From Pyropia haitanensis (lineage: Eukaryota > Rhodophyta > Bangiophyceae > Bangiales > Bangiaceae): a stretch of 64,000 bases of DNA. The notes beneath the pieces are model-generated. The model was not told the origin of the DNA, did not search any database, and saw only the letters and a program-made list of their open reading frames with translations. The stretch's first letter is position 1. Every line of letters starts with the position of its first letter. Below are positions 56,696 through 64,000 of the stretch, piece after piece. The translations under genes were made by a program, and so were the position numbers. The DNA is taken from assembly GCA_008729055.1 (NCBI GenBank), contig SDUX01000008.1, positions 5,481,756 to 5,545,755 of the forward strand. The letters run 5' to 3'.

Positions 56696-58055
56696 CCCAC
56701 ACGCTCGGCCGCCCACATGTTGCATCTTGTATCTGTAGCCGCAAGCAGCAAGGATGGCCGACCCCGTAGGTCGCCCCCCCGCACCACACCACCGTAGCGG
56801 CAACCAACCCGCAGACGTCGGGGAAAGGGACTATCTCGCCTCTCGCACTCCCTCACATCTCCACCCCGCGCTGACAAGGCCGTTTCGTCGCCACCATCCT
56901 CCCCGCACACGATCCCCCTCACCCACTTCTACGCACCCCCCTATTGAACCTCTCTCTTCCCCGCTTGACGCCGCCTTCCATGCTCAACGCTCTGCGCTCT
57001 CTCCTAATCCCTCCACTTTTTGCCCCTGGATGCGTCAGCCAACTCCAACCGCACGGCTTCACCAGCGCTCCCGTTCATGCAATGACTTTTTGACCGATCT
57101 ATGCAAAACAGGTCCACACGCAAATAAAGCGAAAATAATCCACGCAGCAAGATACGTGGCCGAAGCATAAAGTCACACACATCGCGGCCACACATACAGC
57201 ACGTGATAGAAACACGGAAAGAGATCCGCGCACTCCCAGAACCAGAACAAATTGCCTTCAGCTGCTGAGACCCCCGCGAGTCACCAAGAAGACGCCCTGG
57301 CCCCACAAATGTCTCAGAGCAGTCGCACCGGTCGACCGTAACCGTATTCGTAACCGTATTCCGGCCTCTAAATTGTGAGCCATAGGATTACGGCGAGAAA
57401 GTGCGCACGCACCGGGCAAAACGTAACCGTACTTTTTACGATTACGGTTACGGCAGCCGTATTCCAAGCGAGAATACGGTGGGCTGGCGCGCCCGCCGTA
57501 TTCGATTCATTACAACTTGAACGGGCTCAATGTGTGACGTCGAGCCGGAATTTGGTACAGTGCGTACGCGATTATGTCCAGGGGTGTCCCCACGAAGTAG
57601 CCCGCTTTTGCACCGCACCGTTCGGAGCCGGTACAGTACTGTTCCGACGTGATGTACTATCAAGAACTGCGATTTGGTAGGTGGCGAGAGGAATCGTGAC
57701 GAGTGCAGAAAGTAGAAGCAGGCCGCTCATGATCTGGACACGAACAGTGCAGCGGGGGCGGCGGACAGAAGCGGCTGACCGCGGATGCGACAGGCAGGAT
57801 AGCCGTGAGGGAAGAGGGAGACGGGGGGGGAGGGAAGAACGGGATGGGAAGGCAGGGGGGGGGCGGGGGAGGATGGTGGCAGATTAAGAATCCTCCCGCA
57901 GACGAAGTGTACGTGGACCAGCAGAGTTGGGGCGGGCAGCCAGGTGGAGCGACGCGGATGGAAGTCGAATGACCGGTGGAGGATGTATGTGAAGACGCAA
58001 ATGCTGACTGGGCAAGCGAGCAATAAAGGCAAGAACAGTGAATAGAAACGGCTCA
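56696..58055. other. Spacer of the large inverted repeat, left part
   Basis: Moderate GC. Contains the first CCGTAA-rich hairpin cluster (57336-57480). No gene recognised. Confidence 0.45.
57336..57480. repeat. CCGTAA-type motif cluster with hairpins
   Basis: Contains ccgtaaccgtattcg repeats at 57336-57360, a perfect 10-base stem (57422-57431 with 57443-57452, CGTAACCGTA/TACGGTTACG) and a second stem CCGTATTC/GAATACGG just after it. Related sequence in the opposite orientation occurs at 58510-58690. Confidence 0.65.
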
Positions 58056-58479
58056 CTAGCCGTCCTCCTCCCCGTCCAAAACCATATTCACCGTCTCATC
58101 TATCGCAGCCACGTCGTTCTTAGCATCGATCCTCCGCTGTGCCGCGCGCACGCTGCCGGGCGCGTCCACGCCCACAAACTCGTCCGCCAGCGAGGCGTCG
58201 GCCATCATGCAGCCCCGCGGCGACGTGCAGCCGCTGGACGCGGTCGAGGCGGGCCCTTCCCCCCGCCTCCCCGGCCGCCGCGGCGGCCAGCACCCCCGCG
58301 TACGCCGCGGTGGCGCCCGCCCCATCAAAGGGGGCCGCCAGCAGGCACAGCGCGGCCACGCCCGCGGCGGCGTCCGCCGCGCCCCGCAGCGCCTCCTCCG
58401 CGTCGGCATGGTCGGTGCAGGCGCAGCGGGCGGCGCGCTCGCGTCGCGCTCTGGCGCGCACGAGCATTGGCAGAGTCAT
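58056..58479 (-). CDS. Candidate small gene, unknown function, one frame break
   Basis: The N-terminal part reads MTLPMLVRARARRERAARCA and then an Ala-rich helical stretch (DHADAEEALRGAADAAAGVA, AAPFDGAGATAAYAG). Near a six-base C run (58259-58264) the coding pattern moves to another frame and ends MMADASLADEFVGVDAPG, RRIDAKNDVAAIDETVN, MVLDGEEDG and a stop at 58056. The acidic C-terminus has ordinary, non-repetitive composition, which supports a real protein of about 140 residues. Family not recognised; an intron instead of a frame break is possible. Confidence 0.38.
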
Positions 58480-58509
58480 CCGAGAGGCTTACATACGTAG
58501 TGACAATGT

Positions 58510-58690
58510 TTGGCGGAAATACGGTTTCGGTTGGTGTGACCCGGTGCGCCGGGCCCCGAATGAACCGCCGTAACCGTACTCTTCACGGATGAGACTTGAC
58601 ACGTTTTCCCGCCATCCAGTAGAATTCTGCCAAGTGTCGCCGCAAATACGGTTACGGTTACGGTTACGGCAACCGGTGCGAGTGCTCTCA
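58510..58690. repeat. Second CCGTAA-type motif cluster
   Basis: Contains tacggtttcggttgg, gccgtaaccgtac and a run of three tandem tacggt units (58648-58669), largely inverted relative to the cluster at 57336-57480. The two clusters lie 1.0 kb apart around the candidate gene at 58056-58479. Confidence 0.6.
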
Positions 58691-60425
58691 TGACCGTATC
58701 TTACGATTGGGACGAAGGTAAACGTGCGCACGTGCAGCCGTGTCGCCAAACAGGGAAGTGACTTGATCCATTAGAAGGGTGTCGAGCACCTCGCGAGGGA
58801 AGAGGCCAGGGGCGTGCGTGTAGGCGCTCATCGACGTGGGGAACCATGCCGAATGAGTGCGAGACGACGAGTTGCGGTTGGAAACCAGTCCACAGCACGG
58901 CCCGCTCCGGGACGCCCGGCGTCTTGATTCTCAGCCTTCGGGATCCGACCTTGTAGAAGAAGAGTTTGGTTATCAACTCCAATGCAGAGGACGGCAAATT
59001 TAACCCATGCTCTAATTCGTCACGTCTGCGACCTGCCTATTGGTTGATGAGCACGAAGCTCCCCCCCTCACCATACTTGGAGTGCATCCAAGTGTTCCAT
59101 GAAGAATGCTAACGCTGCAACGCTTCCCGTATTTTGTTGTCTCCCAGATTTTCACTCGGCGACCAGACGGCGCATCACGCGCCGCCGCGCGATCGTCGAA
59201 GTGCGGAAAGCTTTCGGAGTTGCCCAATCTCAGGCGCACCACGTGGCGACCAGCTGTTCGCGAGTGGACACAGCGAGGCACGCGGGGCCCCCGGCGCAGG
59301 CCCCTGGAGGCTCGGGGAGTGCAGAGAGGCCACAGCCAAGATTCAAGGCACTTGGGTCTCTCGGATGCGTGCCTGAGCTGTTCTGTTCAAGGGACAGTTG
59401 ACTTCTGCGGCCGATGCAGCGAATCGGAGGCCGATTTGGCAGCTCCGGCGCGGAGAACTCGTGACTCTCCGAGCGGGTCTTGCGGGCCCCGCCCGAAGAT
59501 TCTATCACAGGGGGATATCGAAAACGAGGTTGTGATCACTTGTACTCCCCCCACTTGCATACAAGGTTCGCGGCAATAAAATGTATACATGATATTAACT
59601 GATAGTGATTTAAAATTAATCTATAGATTAATCAAACAGCGGAATGGGCCCTTTGATTAGTCTATTGTATACTTGGATGTATCATTGCTGGTTATCTTCA
59701 CAAGTCTTTTATAGTGGGAAGTTGCACTGGCAGTGCGACAGTCGGGGGTGTTCTCATCCTTCGTGCGGCACGTTGTTGACGCAGTCTCCAGCCAGCCCCT
59801 CCCCCCCAGCTGTCCCCCCTGGACGGAGTGGCTGGCGACGGCCTCGCGGAGGGCGGCCAGGTGGTGCCGCCGCCGCGGCTCGTGGACGCGCCGGCGGTGG
59901 CGGCCGCGGCCGAGGACGGCCGCGCTTGCCGCCGCCATGGTGGTGCCGACGGGCCGCGTGCGGCGGCTTTTGCCGTCGCCCGGCCGAAAAGGGACGGCGC
60001 GGTGGGCTCCGGGGCGGGGGGCGACCTCCCCACGCGCGGGGGCCGCGATAGCGGGGAGGGGCCCAATCGGCCGCGGCGCTGGCGCCGAGGCCGGCGCGCA
60101 GCCGACGGCAGCGGACGTGAAGGAGTCGGCGGATGGCAACGCGGACAGAAGCTGCGCTCCAGGCAGAAGCATTTGTTGCGGCAGCGATACTTGGCCCACA
60201 AAAGCAGATAAAAGTATCTGACGATGGCATAGTTACATCCACACAAACGAATAATGCCTACAAATCATACAATCATAAATTCAAAAAATCATTAAATGTA
60301 TGCATTAATCAAAGCCGAGACAAAAATTACATTTTTGCCAATGGTGCTTGTGTAGGGCTTCCTGTGGGGGTGTAGGTGTGTGTGGGGTGTGTAGGCTTTG
60401 CGCAGCGAATTTCGTCAATGATGAC
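58691..60425. other. Spacer of the large inverted repeat, right part
   Basis: AT-rich patches at 59565-59720 and 60230-60340 border a GC-rich block (59780-60130) with long frames on both strands. None of the translations is recognised. Confidence 0.45.
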
Positions 60426-61592
60426 GATGCGGGACGCCCGTGTCCGCTTCCTACAACCCCGACACGCCGGCGATAGCGGCGGTGCGCACGCACACGCGCG
60501 GCAGCACCCGCCGCCTGGGTGGACGCACACACCGCTAGCCACGGCGGCTACGGCGGCAGGCCGGCGCGTCGCGGCGTTCTGCCCGCCGCCGCGACCGCCG
60601 CGTCCCGCGGCGCCAGCGGGGGACCCGCCGACCGCGCGCGACCGGCCGCCACGGGGCCGCCCATCGGCGGCCGCGTCAGTGGAGATAACGTACGCGCTGC
60701 CCTCCGGACGGTGGGGTCAGCGGACAGGCGGGCCACCCGTCTGGGCATGTCGCGTCCCAGCAGCCACGACGCAGCGGTCCGTCGCGTCCCCCTCTGCGCG
60801 CGACGACGGTGCTTCCACCCAGGCGTGCCGACGGCTGCGCGGCCAACCGTCGCGTGGCGGCCGCCATCCCAGACAGCGGCGGGGTGACGCGATTTCCCCA
60901 CCTCCGTCCCCCGTTCCTGTCGTGGCACCTGTTGCACGCGGCCACCGCCGCCGCTGCTGGCATCGCAGCGGGGGGCCACCGACGCTCCACCGCCCCCCCC
61001 CCCCTACCCCCAGTCGGGAGAGCGAGGGACCCGCGCGATGCGCCCAATGGCAGCGGCTGACCACGTCGTGCAGGTGAGAGGTGGGGGGGGGGGCTGCGTC
61101 GTGGTGACGTCGTCCCCCCATATTTCGTGGCGCGCCCACAGTCCCCCCTCCAGCACCGCCCGATCCCCGTGTGAACGTGGGGGCCTCACCAGAACGAGGC
61201 ACGATGAGGGGCACAAAGGGGAGGCGCGGGGGGAGGGGCGCAGGTGCGACGGGCGCGCAGGCACTACGTTCCACCCCCCGCCCCCGCGCTTTGACGCGAG
61301 CGCGACGCCCGTCCCAATCGTCGACACATGCCGCGACAGTGTCTGTGATCACACGCGGCCACAATCCCATACAGTGGCGCGGGGGGGGGGAGAGGAGGGG
61401 GGGGGTGGCGCGGCTGTGGCTGACGCGCCGTGCTGTGGTGGGCGCGGCGGTGGGCGAGGCGGGAGCGCGGGGATCCGTCGCCGCAGGATGAACGGCCGCC
61501 CGCCGCGCCGGGCCGGTCGGCCATCGGGACGGCGCTCGCCAATTACACGACCTGCGTTCGCTGGGGCGGTAAACTCCCCCCCACGGGCCCGC
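60426..61592 (-). repeat. Right arm of the 1.1-kb inverted repeat
   Basis: Reverse-complement partner of 55577-56695, separated from it by a 3.7-kb spacer. Carries an extra 45 bases (61108-61152), a multiple of three, relative to the left arm. A perfect-looking splice donor, gtgcagGTGAGAG, occurs in both arms (near 61068-61080 here), so part of the repeat may once have been exonic. Confidence 0.85.
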
Positions 61593-64000
61593 CGGCCGGG
61601 GCCCGCCACGCCGCCCGGGGACTGGCCCCAGCGCCAGCGTCTGCATTCCCCAGCTGACTCTGTCCCAGCGTCTGCACCAGTCCCCCCCCCCCTTCCCCGC
61701 CAACCGCCCCCACACCCACCGTCCGTGTGGATCCGCAGCCGCCGCGAGCGGGTCACCCGTCGGTACCCGGCGGCGCCGGTGCCACGGTCCTCCGCCACTC
61801 GCGGACCTCGCGTCAGCGGGGATGGCGTGCACGAGCTGCTGGCGTCCTTCCCTCTCTGTTCCAGACGCGGCGACCGCGGCGGCGGGGCGCCCGACGAAGC
61901 AACCTCGCACGGCGGCGGGGGGATGTGGCGGTGGTAGGGGCGGTGGGTGTGGCGCGCGGCCTGGCCCCCCGGCCGCGTTGCCCCGCTGGTCACAGTGCGT
62001 AGACGCGTGGGCTTGGATTGTTTCTCGGACCGCCTTGCGAGGCGGCCGCGGGGGGGGTGGGGGGGGGGGGAATGAGCGGCTGCGGCTGGGCAGCCGCGGC
62101 GAGAGAGCCTCGAGAGCCGGCCCGCCCCTCGTGTCTGGTGTTGTGTTCGTTCCAGTGGCTGTGGCTCGGGGGGGGGGGGGTCGCTCGAGTGCCCGCCCGC
62201 CCCCAGGCCCGCGGCCCGCATTGGCGGTGGGTCCCCGGCGCTCATTGCCTGCTTGAAGTTGGGGGGGGGGGGGGAGTGGTGGGTTTGCGCCTCGGCTGCG
62301 GCGGCGTGGTTGGGCGGGCGGCGCCGTGCGGCTGACGCGGCTGTGCCCCCGCCGGACCACGTGGGGAGGCACGGCGTGTGGGCGGGGGGGCAAGTAGGAG
62401 GAGGAGGGGTGGGGGCCCTGGCAGGCCCACGCGTCGGCACCCGCCGCCCCTGCGTTGGGAGTGGGAAGGGGGGGGGGGGGGATCGGGCGCGGGGGGGCGG
62501 CGCGGCGCCGTCATCGTGGCGACCGCCGGCGGTCACGCCCAACGTCAGGCCGGCGGCGCTACCCCCCCCCCCACCTGCCGAGCGGGCCCGACGCCGGCAT
62601 GCGCCCCGCCCGACGCGCGGGGTGTCGACCGCTCGCAACGTACGCGCGCGTGGGCGCCGCCGCCGCGGCCGTCGCCGTCGCGGGCGGTAGCGGTGGTGGT
62701 GGTGGCGGCGGGGCGAGCCGCGCCCCAACCCCCTCCCCCCCACGAGGCGCCGCACCGAGCGCGGCGACGGGTGCCTCGCACCGCCGCGTGATCCCGCCGC
62801 GCCGCCGTCGCGTGCCCCCTTTTGGCCGAGCCGGCCCGTTTTCCCGCGTTGCACGCGGCCCGCTGGGCGGGTGGTGCCGGGGTCGGGGGGGGGGGGCGGG
62901 CGCGTTTGTCCATTTTGGGGGGGGGGGACGGAGCGCCACCGCCGCGCCGCTCGCCCGCCGTCGCCGCTGCCGCCGGCCTTGCACACGGCACCCCCCCGCT
63001 GGCGCGCCGTGCATGCACACCCTACCATACACTCTCCCACACGCCCCCACACGGCCCTCCCGCCCACGCGCGCCCTCGTGGGGCGCGGCCGCGGCGGGGG
63101 GGCGTGCGCGCGCCGGCCGGCGACCTTTGCCCAACGGCGGGAGGGGCGGCGGGAGGTGCGTCCGCGCCGTACACGCACCCCCCCCCCCCCGCCCCCCCAC
63201 CTCCGCCTGGTGCTGGTGCTGGGCCATTGGTGGCGTGCCCACCGTGTCTGCTGCGGGCGCAACGCAGGGTGGGCGGTGACGGAGCGGGGACGGGCGCGGG
63301 GGTTCGGGGGGGGGGGGGGGGGGGGGGGACCATCCCCGTGGCCCCCGCAGCCGTACGTGTCTCCCCCCCACCGCTTGGTTTGGGGCGGGGGAGGGCGCGC
63401 GTGGGGGTGGTGCCCTTTTTGTTATCTTGGCTTGTGTGACGCGCGCTCCTCTCGCCCGCGGCGCGCCGCAGCGGGCGGCGGCGGCGGGGACGCGTCAGGA
63501 ATGAGGCGGGGGCGGCGGGGGGGGGGAAGGGTGGCGACACGGACGCAACGGCGGGCGGGCGCGTGGCGGCCTCTCCGCGCGACGCGGCGGCAGGGGAGGA
63601 CCGGCGCGGACGCGCCCGCGGCGTGTGTGCCAGCGGTGACGGGGAGGGGGGGGTGGTGGTGGTGGGGTGGTGGTGGGGGGGGACGGCGGCGGGTACAGCT
63701 CGGTGTTTTGGGGCGAGCGGCGGCGGCTGGGGGGGAGGGGGCGGGCAGAGACCTATATAGGCGCCACCCCGGCCGGTGCGGACGGCGCGTTCCCTACTGA
63801 CGGTCGCACCGCACCCGGCAACGGAACCGGTCGGCGCCACGCTCCCGACGGTACGGCCACCGCTCGCGGCTCGACACGCTCCTCCGCCTCCCGCCTACCC
63901 CGTCGCCCACCTCGGCTGCCTCCCGTTCGCGACAAAGTCCTCTTCGCCCCCCATCCCCCCTCTGCCCATCCCCCCGCGCTGGAGGCAGCGCCAGTGACGC
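61593..64000. other. Terminal GC-rich low-complexity interval
   Basis: G runs at 62466-62480 and 63306-63328 and long Arg/Gly/Pro/Ala frames on both strands. No protein recognised. A gene may begin near or beyond the right edge, downstream of the TATA-like box at 63754. Confidence 0.55.
63754..63760 (+). promoter_or_regulatory. TATA-like box near the right edge
   Basis: TATATAG within cctatatagg stands out in otherwise G/C-only sequence and is followed by balanced leader-like sequence. The core is palindromic, so direction is uncertain. No start codon can be assigned to it in the remaining 240 bases. Confidence 0.3.

Noticed and set aside
57336..57360. Telomere-type repeat
   Set aside because: The units are few, mixed in orientation and not a telomere sequence known to me from red algae.
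1..64000. CRISPR array, rRNA operon or bacterial operon
   Set aside because: No regularly spaced direct repeats, rRNA motifs or Shine-Dalgarno-led gene series were seen; introns and Kozak contexts are eukaryotic.

Overview
This is nuclear DNA from a very GC-rich eukaryote, most likely a bangiophyte red alga (Porphyra/Pyropia type). Three things point there. Genes are compact with few short introns. Coding third positions are almost all G/C. Two unrelated plastid-targeted proteins (25992-26780 and the ornithine carbamoyltransferase at 49008-50159) both begin with the residues MAFV and carry Ala/Ser/Arg-rich leaders. No bacterial operons, CRISPR arrays, rRNA or convincing tRNA genes were seen. 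The species assignment is inference. Long G or C homopolymers (up to 32 bases) are scattered throughout and break several reading frames.

Layout. 1-4177: the 3' part of a Ty1/copia retrotransposon, with an open polyprotein and a complete 3' LTR. 6729-7625: a three-exon SEC61-gamma gene. 8400-8843 and 10596-10811: an unrecognised coding segment and an OTU-protease-like exon, both on the minus strand. 11710-13374: a selenium-binding protein/methanethiol oxidase. 14979-17024: a long Ser/Gly/Pro-rich protein. 19521-22269: two head-to-tail copies of one terminal-inverted-repeat DNA transposon. 22845-23210: a glutathione S-transferase pseudogene. 25992-26780: a plastid-targeted protein of unknown function. 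27067-28610: a five-finger C2H2 protein with one frame break. 32689-37458: a giant Ala-rich protein with repeated frame breaks. 37645-38898: ribosomal protein eS17 in three exons, the first holding only the start codon. 40508-41251: an unknown protein. 43387-44504: a hydrophobic duplicated-module protein. 46630-46827: a possible small acylated protein. 47126-48448: COP9 signalosome subunit 2. 49008-50159: plastid ornithine carbamoyltransferase.

From 50.6 kb onward the window is repeat-dominated. A 3.2 kb element with about 50-bp terminal inverted repeats flanked by TA (50663-53887) contains its own pair of inverted arms. A larger inverted repeat has arms of about 1.1 kb at 55577-56695 and 60426-61592. 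Between those arms lie CCGTAA-rich hairpin clusters and a small candidate gene. The last 2.4 kb is low-complexity GC-rich DNA with a TATA-like box near the end.

The recognisable genes are housekeeping functions that do not form a pathway: protein translocation, translation, protein turnover, arginine synthesis and sulfur metabolism. Most remaining long open frames are by-products of high GC content and were left out. No clearly new molecular system was found. The most unusual items are the mobile and duplicated structures, the GST pseudogene and the homopolymer-broken genes.
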